Positions 32,509-42,509 of a stretch of 64,000 nt of DNA are shown here, one piece after another. The first letter of the stretch is position 1. Each line of letters opens with the position of its first letter. This stretch comes from Atopobiaceae bacterium (GTDB taxonomy: Bacteria; Actinomycetota; Coriobacteriia; Coriobacteriales; Atopobiaceae): contig JAFWIE010000077.1 of assembly GCA_017533825.1 (NCBI GenBank), forward strand, positions 62,001 to 126,000, read 5' to 3'. The notes under the pieces are model-generated. The model searched no databases and was not told where the DNA came from. It saw only the letters and a program-made list of their open reading frames with translations. The translations under genes and the position numbers were made by a program.

Positions 32509-34705
32509 GCTTGGCGGGATCGAGCCACATGTCGTCACCCTTCTCCACGTCGTACGTGGTAGAGAACTCATCCAGCTCGCGCACGGGCACGTTGACGCGG
32601 TCCCTGTCGAGCGGATGGCTGTCGTTGGCAAGCAGATCCGTCGCATCGGCAAGGCTCATGACGCTCACCCAGCTTTTGGCGTAGGCACGGAAGAACGCGT
32701 CGTAGTCGAACGACGGTCGCTCGCCTGCTACCAGCATCGTCACCTTGAGGCCGCCCATGTCGGCAATCGCCTCATCGCTCACCTGCGCGCCGTCGTAGCA
32801 ACCGCTGCCGATGGGGTCGATACCACGGAAGCATTCACGCACACGTTCAACACGGTCTTGAAACGCCTCCAGATCCGTGCTCGTCCACCACTGTTCGAAT
32901 CCGCCGTTCTTGTCGAAGTACGCACCTTGGCCATCGAACGCATGACTTATCTCGTGGCCGACGGTGGTTCCCAAGCCCGCAAGCCGCTCCTCGTATGAGC
33001 CTTCCTCCGGCCAGAAGGCCCCGCCCAAAATCCCCATGCCAATGACCACCGAATTCGTGGCAGGGTCATAGCGGGCGTTAACGTCCATGCAGTCATACCA
33101 GTACTCTCCCTCGTCGGGATGATGCAGCAGGTAGAGCTCCTGCTCAAGGTCATACGCCGCAAGCCGGCGCGTCTCGGAGAAGAGCGTGCCCCCCTCGGCG
33201 CGCGAGTGAACCTCAAGCCGTGTGGTGTCTGGCCACGCCTTAGGATGCCCCACCTTAACGCGCATCGCGCGGAGCTTCCCGATGGCGGCCGCACGCGTCT
33301 TCTGCGAGAGCCAGTCTTCTCTTCCCAGCATCTTCTCGTAGTGCGTCAGATATGAACGCACCATGGTCTCTGCGTCACGCGACGTCTGCTCATCGTAATA
33401 ATTCTGGGCATAGACCTTGGCATAGCTTGTGGGAGCCACCTCGCGCACATAGGTGCACCCGTCACGTCGTAGCCAGAGTGCCAGCTGCTCGTCCGTCGCC
33501 TCGTCGTAGTTGACCTCGTCGGAACCGTCATCCTCCTCAGGCAACGCTTCCAGCAACTCCTCCGAGATGTAACGGTCACCGTCGGCGTCCTGAGCCGCTG
33601 CGTATACGTCAGAGTCCAGAAGCGTCGAGCATCCTAGCGCGATGCTCACCAGCGCATGAGACACGAAGAGGTCGAGGTTGTCCTCAACATACAGCTCATT
33701 CATCGCATCGAGCCACGAGGAACCGTCAATCGCGTATGCGTCGGCATCAGCATATCCATAGGCGTCAATGATGCGGTCGAGCGGGAATCCCCCCTTACAG
33801 CGGGCCTTGAGCTCCGCATGCGTCAACGACTCGCTGTCGTGGATGAACGCCCCGTCGTCCCCACCGTCTGTGGCCCCCTCTTCCAGAGCAGCCTCGATGT
33901 GGTCTTCCAGCAGTGCGGCATCATAGGCGGTATCGTGCGCATCCCGCTTCGAGAAGCCCAGACTCCGCAACACCAGATATGCCTCATCCACGTTCGTCGC
34001 GGCATCGCGAAGCTCCTGAAGTCGACAGACGTCCACCTTGCCGTCCGTGTACACGGCGGAATCGCTCCAGCAAAACGCCGCCAGCTCATACTCCGGCGCA
34101 TAGGTCACCACCGCATACGAGCCCGCAGCCTCCCCATCCACCTTGTTGTACGGCGAAAGCACGAACAGCGAGAGACCCCGCGCAACGTAGCTCGTATCGT
34201 CCAGGTCCGCATGCCACGCCATCGAGAGGCGTGCGTCGTCCGAGCAATACCAATCCGTCAACTCATCAAGCGTGCGAATGTCGTTCAGGCGGTCGAGAAT
34301 CCCTACAACCGGCTCGATGCCGTCCCTGTCGCGCGCGTCCTGGTCTGCATACAGCTGGTACAACGTGCGCAAGCAGGCGAGGTCGTGCGTCGACTGGCCG
34401 GCGGTCGCACCACCTGCGCCCTCCTCATCGGGAGCGATGAGCTCCGCCATCTGGTCCATGATCTGGTCTTCGCGCTCCTCAGTTACCGAAGCCGGACCAA
34501 GCGGGTCGGCGTTGTACGCAAGAATCGCATCGCGGTTCGCGGCCGCAAAGAAGTCGTCCTCCAGGCGGATGGAATCATCGTCCGTGAGTCGTCCCCGAAC
34601 GAACCAGTCCTTCCACGGCGTACCCGCAGGCTCGCCGAACGCAGACGTCGGCAACGCACCGGCCACGAGCACCACGCTCATACAAAATGCAATGAACCGC
34701 TTCAT
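32492..34705 (-). CDS. Secreted M13-family zinc metallopeptidase (PepO-like)
   Basis: A 737-aa protein. The first ~27 residues (K-R-F-I-A-F-C-M then hydrophobic, P-T-S-A-F-G) are a signal peptide, so it works outside the membrane, which is less common for PepO-type bacterial enzymes. Zinc motif H-E-I-S-H-A-F-D at about 583-590, third ligand in E-A-I-A-D-M-G-G near 643, and the C-terminal V-x-V-W end typical of neprilysin-like enzymes. These enzymes cleave peptides of up to ~40 residues. The ATG at 34705 is chosen because it starts the signal peptide. Confidence 0.9.
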   Translation of the reverse strand: MKRFIAFCMSVVLVAGALPTSAFGEPAGTPWKDWFVRGRLTDDDSIRLEDDFFAAANRDAILAYNADPLGPASVTEEREDQIMDQMAELIAPDEEGAGGATAGQSTHDLACLRTLYQLYADQDARDRDGIEPVVGILDRLNDIRTLDELTDWYCSDDARLSMAWHADLDDTSYVARGLSLFVLSPYNKVDGEAAGSYAVVTYAPEYELAAFCWSDSAVYTDGKVDVCRLQELRDAATNVDEAYLVLRSLGFSKRDAHDTAYDAALLEDHIEAALEEGATDGGDDGAFIHDSESLTHAELKARCKGGFPLDRIIDAYGYADADAYAIDGSSWLDAMNELYVEDNLDLFVSHALVSIALGCSTLLDSDVYAAAQDADGDRYISEELLEALPEEDDGSDEVNYDEATDEQLALWLRRDGCTYVREVAPTSYAKVYAQNYYDEQTSRDAETMVRSYLTHYEKMLGREDWLSQKTRAAAIGKLRAMRVKVGHPKAWPDTTRLEVHSRAEGGTLFSETRRLAAYDLEQELYLLHHPDEGEYWYDCMDVNARYDPATNSVVIGMGILGGAFWPEEGSYEERLAGLGTTVGHEISHAFDGQGAYFDKNGGFEQWWTSTDLEAFQDRVERVRECFRGIDPIGSGCYDGAQVSDEAIADMGGLKVTMLVAGERPSFDYDAFFRAYAKSWVSVMSLADATDLLANDSHPLDRDRVNVPVRELDEFSTTYDVEKGDDMWLDPAKRVSVW

Positions 34706-34776
34706 GACCCTGCCTTCCCACGCAACCGCCCAAGCACCTTGCACAAGCATACCCCACCACAAATGGGTTTGACCGC

Positions 34777-36675
34777 CTACCCGCTACGCCGCCGACGTCG
34801 CGTCTTGCCGCCCTCCCGCCGTTCGTCCTCGGGTCGGACGAGGCACTTCTTGCCATAGCCGATGAGGTCCGTACGGTGCGCGCGACGTAGTGCCTCCATC
34901 ACAAGCTTGCGGTTCTTTGGGTCGCGATACTGGATGAGCGCACGCTGCAGGGCCTTCTCGTGCGGATCGGTCGGACAATAGACGGGCTTCATGGTGCGCG
35001 GGTCGAGCCCGGTGTAGTAGATACAGGTCGAGACGGTCGACGGCGTGGGATAGAAGTCGCTCACCTGCTCGGGATTGTACCCAAGGTCACGGCAGAACTC
35101 CGCAAGGTGTACGGCCTCGGCGAGCGTCGAGCCGGGATGCGAGCTCATGAGATAGGGCACCACATACTGCTCCTTGCCCGCCTTGCGCGATGCCTCCTCG
35201 AACTCGCGGCAAAAGCGCTGGTACACCTCGTTGGACGGCTTTCCCATGACGCGCAGCACGTTGTTCGACACGTGCTCGGGCGCCAGACGCAGCTGACCGG
35301 ACGTGTGGTGCTCGGCCAGCTCGCGTATGAAGGTGTGGTCCTCATCGAGCAGGGCATAGTCGAAGCGAATGCCACTGCGTACAAAGACCTTCTTGACCCC
35401 CGGCAGCGCACGCAGCTTGCGCAGGAGCCGCACGTAGGCCGTATGCGTCACGGTGAGGTGCTTGCACGGCTCGGGCGAGAGGCATCTGCGGCCGAGGCAC
35501 GCCCCGCGCGACAACTGCTGCTGGCAAGCTGGCACACGGAAGTTCGCCGTCGGTCCGCCCACGTCATGGATGTAACCCTTGAACTCGGGATCGCGCGTCA
35601 TCGCCTCCGCCTCGGCAAGCAACGACTCGTCGCTGCGCGACTGGATGATGCGTCCCTGATGGAAGTTCAACGCACAGAACGCGCACTCGCCCAGGCAGCC
35701 TCGGTTGCTCGCAAGTGAGAACTTCACTTCCTTGAGCGCGGGAATCCCTCCATCCGCTTCGTAGCGGGGATGATAGGCGCGCGCGTACGGCAGCTCATAC
35801 ACGGCATCGAGCTCGGGCGTGGTGAGTGGCTCGGACGGCGAATTCTGAATCACGTACACGCCGTGTGGGTACTCCTCCACCAAGGGGTGCGAGAGGTACG
35901 GATTGAGGCCGCGCACCTGCATGCCGAAGCTCTGCGCATAGGCGCGCTTGTCCGTCTGCAGCTCCTCCCACGTGGGGAGCACCACGGGCCGGTCGCACTG
36001 CTCCGTCGTGCGCGCACGATACACCGTGCCCGGAATGAACGTCAGGTCGTGCACGTCAAGCCCAGAGTCGAGTGCCTCGGCGATTGCCACGATGGAGCGC
36101 TCACCCATGCCGTAGCCAATGAGGTCAGCACCGGAGTCGAGCAGGATGGAGCGCCTGAGCTTGTCGTCCCAGTAGTCGTAGTGAGCAAGCCGACGCAGCG
36201 ACGCCTCGATTCCTCCTAGCACGATGGGCACATGCTTGTACGTGCGCCGGATGAGGTTGCCGTACACGACGCACGCATGGTCGGGCCGCAGGCCCATCGC
36301 ACCGCCCGGAGAGTATGCATCATGCTCGCGCCGCCGCTTCGCCACCGTGTAGTGGTTCACCATCGAGTCCATGTTGCCCGACGAGACCAAGAACGCCAGG
36401 CGTGGCTCCCCGAGCACCGTCACGCTCGCCGGATCGCGCCAGTCCGGCTGACTGATAACCCCCACCTTGAAGCCATGCGCTTCGAGCACGCGACTGATGA
36501 TGGCCAGACCAAACGAGGGGTGGTCCACATAGGCGTCACCGCACACGTAGACGAAGTCGCACTGCTCCCAGCCTCGACGCTCCATGGCTGCACGCGTCAT
36601 GGGCAGAAACTCATCCTCATGCACCTCCCGACCCTGCGGCCAAGTCGTCTTGTGTTGTTTGTTGCGTCGTGCCAT
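34777..36675 (-). CDS. ygiQ: YgiQ-family radical SAM protein
   Basis: A 632-aa protein. N-terminal ~300 residues form the YgiQ-specific B12-binding-like domain (C-G-D-A-Y-V-D-H-P-S-F-G near 50). The radical SAM cluster motif is C-L-G-E-C-A-F-C near 324-331 (C-x3-C-x2-C). The C-terminal DUF3362-like part contains Q-V-S-D-F-Y-P-T-P-S-T and ends in basic residues. The substrate of the family is unknown. Start at 36675 with AAGGGG upstream; the nuclease gene lies 38 bp before it on the same strand, probably co-transcribed. Confidence 0.92.
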   Translation of the reverse strand: MARRNKQHKTTWPQGREVHEDEFLPMTRAAMERRGWEQCDFVYVCGDAYVDHPSFGLAIISRVLEAHGFKVGVISQPDWRDPASVTVLGEPRLAFLVSSGNMDSMVNHYTVAKRRREHDAYSPGGAMGLRPDHACVVYGNLIRRTYKHVPIVLGGIEASLRRLAHYDYWDDKLRRSILLDSGADLIGYGMGERSIVAIAEALDSGLDVHDLTFIPGTVYRARTTEQCDRPVVLPTWEELQTDKRAYAQSFGMQVRGLNPYLSHPLVEEYPHGVYVIQNSPSEPLTTPELDAVYELPYARAYHPRYEADGGIPALKEVKFSLASNRGCLGECAFCALNFHQGRIIQSRSDESLLAEAEAMTRDPEFKGYIHDVGGPTANFRVPACQQQLSRGACLGRRCLSPEPCKHLTVTHTAYVRLLRKLRALPGVKKVFVRSGIRFDYALLDEDHTFIRELAEHHTSGQLRLAPEHVSNNVLRVMGKPSNEVYQRFCREFEEASRKAGKEQYVVPYLMSSHPGSTLAEAVHLAEFCRDLGYNPEQVSDFYPTPSTVSTCIYYTGLDPRTMKPVYCPTDPHEKALQRALIQYRDPKNRKLVMEALRRAHRTDLIGYGKKCLVRPEDERREGGKTRRRRRSG

Positions 36676-36713
36676 ATGGTCATCCCCTTGCTCGCAGCGA
36701 CCAAACTCCGTGC

Positions 36714-37517
36714 TCACTCATGGCCGAGCTCCCCGCTCCGGAACTCGCCCGTCTCGTAGTCAATCTCGTATCCCTTTGCCGCATTGAAGACGAGCACCTC
36801 GAAGTTAAGCGCCCCATCCGACGAACGCACGTCCACCAAGACGTTTCTACAGACCAGCTCGCTCCCCCGATACAGCGGTCGCGCGGCGTAGAGCACGCTG
36901 CCGCGGGGATTCTCCTCGAGCCAGTCGCGCGTGAGGGACTCAGCATAGGCCATACCGCCCTCGACGCCCTCTACGTTGGCACCCACGTTCTGCACGCGCG
37001 TGCCGCATACGAGGTTCTCGATGACCTCCTCGCCACCCAGCGACTTTGCCAGCAGGTGTGAACGGTTCCAGAAGTATCCGTGATACGTATTGCCATTCGG
37101 AAGCTCGACCTCGACCTCGGCGTTGTCTCCCCACCCGGACGGCAGCAAGTCGTTCGTCGGCTCGCGCTCGCGGCTACGTCCCACCTCCATGAGGGCATAG
37201 TCCACGCAGGCGATCACCCGTCCTGCGCGACCGAGCGCATCGAGTGGCTCGTAGATGACCTCCCCCACCTCTGGCACCTCGTCAAAGCATGCCGGCCCCA
37301 CGACCTGATAGTAGTTGGGAGCGACCGTCTCGTCCCATTCGCGCGTCTCATCCTGTGAGACCCGCTCCCCGCTCGTCGCGCCTGTGTCCATCGCGCGCAG
37401 CAAGACCCATCCCGCCGCCGCGGCGCAGACTACAAGGCAGAGGAGCACGAGCAGCCAAGCAGCCCGGCCGTGCGTGCTCGTTCGGTTGCCGTTGCTGATG
37501 TGCTTTCTTCTTCTCAT
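36714..37517 (-). CDS. Membrane-anchored DNA/RNA non-specific nuclease (EndA-like)
   Basis: A 267-aa protein: short basic N-terminus, one hydrophobic helix (about 20-43), then an extracellular nuclease domain. The domain has the EndA/NucA pattern with W-N-R-S-H-L-L-A-K-S-L-G-G near 149-161, where N-R-S-H stands for the family D-R-G-H with the catalytic histidine, and an N-L-V-C-G-T-R segment after it. Such nucleases degrade DNA outside the cell, for nutrition or DNA uptake. Confidence 0.85.
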   Translation of the reverse strand: MRRRKHISNGNRTSTHGRAAWLLVLLCLVVCAAAAGWVLLRAMDTGATSGERVSQDETREWDETVAPNYYQVVGPACFDEVPEVGEVIYEPLDALGRAGRVIACVDYALMEVGRSREREPTNDLLPSGWGDNAEVEVELPNGNTYHGYFWNRSHLLAKSLGGEEVIENLVCGTRVQNVGANVEGVEGGMAYAESLTRDWLEENPRGSVLYAARPLYRGSELVCRNVLVDVRSSDGALNFEVLVFNAAKGYEIDYETGEFRSGELGHE

Positions 37518-37602
37518 GGCTACAGCCTACCAAAGATGCGCCATTCGCGCCTATGCCGGGCCATGTGCTACGATGATGCAACACTGCAACAAGGAGAAAT
37601 GC

Positions 37603-38340
37603 ATGTTGTGCCCAGTCTGCAAGAAGGCACTGCCCGAAGGTACACAGTTCTGCGACACCTGCGGGACGCCCGTCTCTACGTCTCGGGGTCACTCGCAGCG
37701 AATCATTGCCCCGAAGCCGGTGCCCGTACGCGCACGAGAAGAGATGCGACACGAGGGATCGCCACGAGGTCTCGTAATCGGCGCCATAGCACTTGCAAGC
37801 ATCGCGGCGGCACTCATCGTGGTTCTTCAGTTGCGACCGAAGAACCCGCCCACAACGATAGCGCCAGAATCAGCCGAGCCCACACCATACGAGTCCGTCG
37901 AATCGAGCGCGAACGAATCGACTTTGGAGTACTCCGAACCTGAAGTCGAAACGCCGGCACCTTCCGTTGAGGAGTCGCCTGCAACGTCCGCATCCCAAAC
38001 CCCCGAAGCGATGATTGCCTCCCTTGACGGCTGGTGGGCCGAGATGGGCGGCAACCATTCCGACGAGAATGGCGTCCTGCGCTATCGCAGCGTCTGGCAC
38101 GTCGAGAACGGCGTGGCACACACCTTCGACGGATATGGCAAGCCTCTTGGCGACATTACCCTCCAGCCTGCGCGCGTCGAGCGCCGCGAGCTGCTCGGCG
38201 GCCCCGGCTGGTATTTCCACGACCTCGGGTCCTTCAAACCAGACGACCGCTCCGATGTCTTGTGGCGGGTCGATGCCGACGGTGCCAACTACAGCGGGAC
38301 CAGTTCGCACGGCCGTCTTGACACCGCACCGATCTGGTAG
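37603..38340 (+). CDS. Zinc-ribbon membrane protein of unknown function
   Basis: A 245-aa protein. Residues 2-20 form a zinc ribbon (C-P-V-C-K-K-A-L...F-C-D-T-C-G), residues about 51-68 a membrane helix (V-I-G-A-I-A-L-A-S-I-A-A-A-L-I-V-V-L), then a Ser/Glu/Pro-rich linker and a C-terminal ~100-residue extracellular domain with repeated W and G-Y-G. Zinc ribbon inside, small domain outside is a common arrangement in Gram-positive surface sensors. I do not recognise the outer domain. AAGGAG precedes the ATG. Confidence 0.75.
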   Translation: MLCPVCKKALPEGTQFCDTCGTPVSTSRGHSQRIIAPKPVPVRAREEMRHEGSPRGLVIGAIALASIAAALIVVLQLRPKNPPTTIAPESAEPTPYESVESSANESTLEYSEPEVETPAPSVEESPATSASQTPEAMIASLDGWWAEMGGNHSDENGVLRYRSVWHVENGVAHTFDGYGKPLGDITLQPARVERRELLGGPGWYFHDLGSFKPDDRSDVLWRVDADGANYSGTSSHGRLDTAPIW

Positions 38341-38349
38341 GCACGCCCG

Positions 38350-40872
38350 TCACATGCCGTGCGTCTGAAGGTAGCGTCCCGTGATGCTCGGCTCACAACC
38401 GGCAACATCCTCCGGCGTACCAGCACAGACGATGCGACCACCCGCATTGCCTCCGCCAGGGCCCATGTCCACGATCCAGTCCGCGTTCGCGATGACGTCC
38501 AAGTCGTGCTCGATAACCACCACCGTGGCCCCCGCCTGCACGAGACGCTCCAGCACACCCAGTAGCACCTCGACGTCGAGCGGATGCAGGCCGATGGTTG
38601 GCTCATCAAAGACGAAGAGCGCATCCTCCTGCCGCCGGCCCATCTCGCTCGCGAGCTTCAACCGCTGTGCCTCGCCACCGCTCAGCGCCGGCGTCGCCTC
38701 ACCCAACGTGAGGTAGCCAAGCCCCAGACCAGAGAGCGTCGCCAGCTTGTCGTGTGCCTTGCGCAGGCCGCGCGTCGCGTCAAGCGCCTCGTCCACCGTC
38801 ATCGCCATGAGACTCGGCAGCGAGAGTCCCGGGCCACTCGAGCCCCGACCCGGAGCTCGCAGCACCTCGTATGCCTCACGCCCATACCGGGACCCCCGGC
38901 AATCGGGACACACGACGTCAACGTCGGGCAAGAACTGCACGTCAAGCGATATCGAGCCCGTGCCATCACACCTAGGGCACCGCAGAGAGCCGGTGTTGTA
39001 CGAGAACGCCCCCATGCGCAAGCCGCGTTCCTTGGCAGCGGATGTCGCCGCATACGCACGGCGCAGGTCGTCGAGGACGCCCGAGTACGTTGCCACCGTG
39101 GAGCGAACGTTCGCACCGATGGGCGTGGAATCAATGAGGTTCACGCGCCGGATACCCTCTGCCTCGACGTCCCGAACGTGCGCGGGCATGTGGGGCGCAT
39201 CCTGACCAGGAGGAGCCGTATACGCACGGAGCGCGGGAACAAGCCCCTCCAGCACCAGCGTCGTCTTGCCTGACCCCGAGACACCTGTCACGCAGGTGAG
39301 GCGGCCCCGCGGAAAGCTCGCCGCCAGCGGACGAACCGTGTGGATGGCACCACACTCGATGCGTATCTCCCCCTCCTCGAATACCTGGTCCGATGCGCAG
39401 CGTTGCCTCGCTCGCACCTGTCGCGCCCCACTGAGAAAGCCGCCTATGCGCGACGCGGGATTGCCCGCCACCTCCGCCACGCTTCCCTGGCATACGATGC
39501 GCCCGCCTTCCGCACCGGAGGCAGGTCCGACCTCAACGAGGTGATCTGCCGAGCGCAGCACCTGCACGTCGTGGTCGACCACCACCACGGAGTTGCCGTC
39601 CTCCACGAGGTCGTCCATCACATGCAGGAGACCGTCCACGTTGGAGGGATGCAGGCCGATGGACGGCTCGTCCAACACGTAGAGCACCCCGGTCGTACGG
39701 TTGCGTACGGCACGGCTCAGCTGCGCGCGCTGCCGCTCGCCTGTCGAGAGAGTCGAGCTGGCACGATCGAGCGAGAGGTACCCCAAGCCCAGCTCGCGGA
39801 GCCGTTCCATCGGTTCGGCCATGTTGTCCACGATGGTGCGCGCCATGGGCCGCATGTCCTCCGGCAATGAGTCTGGCACGTCCATCACCCATTCCGCGAG
39901 GTCGTCCAAGGTCATTGCAGTGGCCTCGGCAAGGTTGATGCCGCGTACGAGCGGCGCCCGCGCCGCATCCGAGAGGCGCGTGCCGCCACATGCGGGGCAC
40001 GGCGCCTCCGCAAGGTAGCGGGCAACGCGCTTGAGGCCCTTCTCGTCCTTGACCTTCGCGAGGGCGTTCTCGACGGAGTGGACCGCGCTGTAGTAGGTGA
40101 AGTCCATCTCTCCCGCCGTGCCGGTCTTCTCGTTATGGTACAGCAGGTGGTACTTGTCTGGCGCACCGTGCAGCACGAATTCCTTCTCGTCATCCGTGAG
40201 GTCGCGGTAGGGCACATCGGTACGCACGCCCGCCTGCCGCGCGATGTCCTTCATCAGCGACCACATGAGGTGTCCCCACGGCATGACCGCGCCCTCATCG
40301 ATGGTCTTACTCGGATCTGGTATGAGCGTCGACTCGTCGATGCGCCGAACGGTGCCCGTCCCCGCACACTCCGGGCACGCGCCATCCGAGTTAAAGGCGA
40401 GCATCTCTGCGCCGGGACCCATGAAGGTCGCACCGCATTCGGGGCACACGATCTCCTGCTCAAGAGCCACGTTCATGGTGGGCGGCACATGGTGGCCATT
40501 GGGACACCGGTGACTGCCCAAGCGGCTGAACAACAAGCGCAGGTGGTTGAGAAGCTCAGTTGAGGTGCCGAACGTCGACCGCACGCCCGCGATGCCCGGG
40601 CGCTGACGAAGTGCGAGGGCGGCTGGCACGTGCAGCACCTCGTCCACGTCTGCCCGCCCCGTCTGGCTTATGCGACGCCGAGTGTACGTAGAGAGGGCGT
40701 CCATGTAGCGCCGGGAGCCCTCGGCATACAGCACCCCCATCGCCAGACTGGACTTGCCCGAGCCGCTCACGCCGGCAATGCCCACGACCTTGCCCAACGG
40801 GATGCTGACGTCCACGTCCTTGAGGTTGTGCACGCGTGCGCCACGCACCTCAATCGCTTCCACGTTTGCCAT
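38350..40872 (-). CDS. UvrA paralogue (UvrA2-like ABC ATPase)
   Basis: An 840-aa protein, shorter than UvrA (~940-970). Two ABC cassettes: Walker A G-V-S-G-S-G-K-S at 34-41 and G-V-S-G-S-G-K-T near 527, signature motifs L-S-T-G-E-R-Q-R and L-S-G-G-E-A-Q-R, and Walker B with L-D-E-P / F-D-E-P. Zinc-binding C-P-E-C pairs and C-P-x-C modules are present. The UvrB-binding region is reduced. UvrA2-type proteins are linked to resistance to DNA-binding drugs or oxidative damage. GGAGGAG upstream of the ATG at 40872. Confidence 0.88.
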   Translation of the reverse strand: MANVEAIEVRGARVHNLKDVDVSIPLGKVVGIAGVSGSGKSSLAMGVLYAEGSRRYMDALSTYTRRRISQTGRADVDEVLHVPAALALRQRPGIAGVRSTFGTSTELLNHLRLLFSRLGSHRCPNGHHVPPTMNVALEQEIVCPECGATFMGPGAEMLAFNSDGACPECAGTGTVRRIDESTLIPDPSKTIDEGAVMPWGHLMWSLMKDIARQAGVRTDVPYRDLTDDEKEFVLHGAPDKYHLLYHNEKTGTAGEMDFTYYSAVHSVENALAKVKDEKGLKRVARYLAEAPCPACGGTRLSDAARAPLVRGINLAEATAMTLDDLAEWVMDVPDSLPEDMRPMARTIVDNMAEPMERLRELGLGYLSLDRASSTLSTGERQRAQLSRAVRNRTTGVLYVLDEPSIGLHPSNVDGLLHVMDDLVEDGNSVVVVDHDVQVLRSADHLVEVGPASGAEGGRIVCQGSVAEVAGNPASRIGGFLSGARQVRARQRCASDQVFEEGEIRIECGAIHTVRPLAASFPRGRLTCVTGVSGSGKTTLVLEGLVPALRAYTAPPGQDAPHMPAHVRDVEAEGIRRVNLIDSTPIGANVRSTVATYSGVLDDLRRAYAATSAAKERGLRMGAFSYNTGSLRCPRCDGTGSISLDVQFLPDVDVVCPDCRGSRYGREAYEVLRAPGRGSSGPGLSLPSLMAMTVDEALDATRGLRKAHDKLATLSGLGLGYLTLGEATPALSGGEAQRLKLASEMGRRQEDALFVFDEPTIGLHPLDVEVLLGVLERLVQAGATVVVIEHDLDVIANADWIVDMGPGGGNAGGRIVCAGTPEDVAGCEPSITGRYLQTHGM

Positions 40873-41049
40873 GCCCGTCTCCTCCCCGCCTTTGTCGGCG
40901 TACCCCCGGCGCGTCCCTCGCCCGTGCCTCTCGCCTGCGCCTCTCGCCTGCGCCCACCTCAAAACAACGCATAATGGGCTTCTCTTTTGCAAATCTACGT
41001 CAAATCCCCTGTTGGCACATCAACGTTGATTTCATTTATACTCAATAGG

Positions 41050-42405
41050 TGTCGTTTACACGATGGCAACAATTCTAACACCGAACCGAATCACGACCCT
41101 ACGAAGCCTCCCACTCTACCGAGAATAGCTCTTCGTACAGGTGCCGTCTTACGGTCCGCGCGTCCTCGTTCGCCTCTGGAACACGCTGCCCTAGAAGCGT
41201 CGCAGCCTGATTCACAAAGAAATCCATGCGTGCTGCCGTACTCACAACTCCGTGCGTCACCTCCAGCACCCGATACCCCATCGCGCGCAGCATGTTTGCC
41301 CGCATGATGTCCCGGTCGGTCTTGCTTTGCCCAAGCGCACGATGCGCCTTGTGGCCATAGTATTCCACGATCACGTGGCAATCCTCCCATAACAGGTCAG
41401 GCTTGATGTGTCGCTCACCCATGAGCTCATACCAATCAACCGGCGCATCGATACGCTTGTTGAGCACCGGCCGAGTAAGCCCGTAGCCCCCCAATTCGAC
41501 TGGAAGCGTAAGCATAAGCGACAAGTCGGTCTCGCGAGGAGAGGCCGAATTCTCAAGCGCCAAATCAAGCGCTCGCAGCAACTGCGTCGATGCTCTGCGC
41601 TTGTGCACGCCTTTCGCAAAGTCACGACCCGATTCGAGCGTCATGAGCTGCGGCTGGTCGGACTTCGCCTCTTCCCCGGACTTGCCGAACCGATACGTGC
41701 CCAAGAACTCCATCGCCTGGCGGACCAACATCACGAGGGAGCGTACGGGCTCCCACAGCAAAGGTTTCTCGCCCTTTGCCTTGCCCTCATATCCGTAGCG
41801 ACGAAGCATCTCGTTCTCTTCCACGATCTTCTTCGCCACCACTTCGTATTGAGGCCAATGCATGTTGTGCGCATGCGCCATCTGCAACAACGTAAACTCC
41901 GGACCACTCACGAGGACGTTCGGGTGCACCCACATCATCGAACCGGCCGGTATCGCACTCGACCACACATGCGTACGGATATACTTGCCACGAGTCCGGT
42001 ACCCACTCGTGGGCACTATCACATCAATCGGGCGCGTGACGACGCCGAGCGTCTCAAAGTCCACGCTCTGCTCCAAAGTTTTCATCTGACGCTGGCCCGC
42101 AACGCAGTCGCCCCAAATCGGCAGCAGGCGCCCCTCAGTGGGCCATCGCCTACCACTCGCGCCCTTCTCGCGCAGCACCTCACAGGCAGATTCATGACTC
42201 AAGAACGCATACGGCACTATCGTTGCCTCCAACCATCTCTTCTATCTTATCTCTTCTATCTTATAACTGAATCTTCTCTGCAATTCTTTGCTTTATTTCC
42301 ATCTTGTTAACGACACATAATCGCTTAGTTTTGTGCCTCGCCTCGCATACCAACTGGTGTTTTACCAAGAATGCCCGTCAAAAAGAGCGATTATGTGTCG
42401 TTTAC
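41050..42405. repeat. Related repeats flanking the DUF559 gene
   Basis: TGTCGTTTAC followed closely by GG(C/T)AACAAT occurs at 41050-41073 and again at 42396-42419, in direct orientation on both sides of the gene. The right copy is also one arm of an inverted repeat: 42306-42325 (GTTAACGACACATAATCGCT) and 42386-42405, 20 bp with one mismatch. The pattern suggests the edges of an inserted cassette. Confidence 0.5.
41099..42217 (-). CDS. DUF559-type (PD-(D/E)XK-like) protein
   Basis: A 372-aa cytoplasmic protein. The N-terminal ~100 residues (F-L-S-H-E-S-A-x-E-V-L-R) resemble the start of AbiEi-like and related proteins. The C-terminal ~100 residues look like DUF559/Vsr-type endonuclease folds: I-K-P-D-L-L-W, I-V-E-Y-Y-G-H-K-A-H and a following arginine-rich helix (I-M-R-A-N-M-L-R-A-M-G-Y-R-V-L-E-V-T). 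The E-Y-Y-G residues fill the E-x-K/D-x-x place of the fold. The GTG at 42217 is chosen for the GGAGG upstream. It stands alone between related repeats and has less GC-biased codons than its neighbours, which suggests recent transfer. Confidence 0.65.
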   Translation of the reverse strand: MPYAFLSHESACEVLREKGASGRRWPTEGRLLPIWGDCVAGQRQMKTLEQSVDFETLGVVTRPIDVIVPTSGYRTRGKYIRTHVWSSAIPAGSMMWVHPNVLVSGPEFTLLQMAHAHNMHWPQYEVVAKKIVEENEMLRRYGYEGKAKGEKPLLWEPVRSLVMLVRQAMEFLGTYRFGKSGEEAKSDQPQLMTLESGRDFAKGVHKRRASTQLLRALDLALENSASPRETDLSLMLTLPVELGGYGLTRPVLNKRIDAPVDWYELMGERHIKPDLLWEDCHVIVEYYGHKAHRALGQSKTDRDIMRANMLRAMGYRVLEVTHGVVSTAARMDFFVNQAATLLGQRVPEANEDARTVRRHLYEELFSVEWEAS

Positions 42406-42429
42406 CGTTTGGTAACAATCGAGGTCTAG

Positions 42430-42500
42430 CGGCAGCGGGCGCGGAGGGCGCGGCCAGTGAGACCTGGCGGCAGCGGGCGCGGAGGGCGCAGCCAGTGAGA
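42430..42500. repeat. Two-copy direct repeat (~34 bp)
   Basis: GCGGCAGCGGGCGCGGAGGG starts a unit of about 34 bp, ending in CCAGTGAGA, that occurs at about 42430-42462 and 42469-42500 with one G/A change. Two copies only. Confidence 0.6.
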
Positions 42501-42509
42501 TGGCGACTT

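Noticed and set aside
42430..42500. CRISPR-like direct repeats
   Set aside because: Two copies with a very short spacer and no cas genes.
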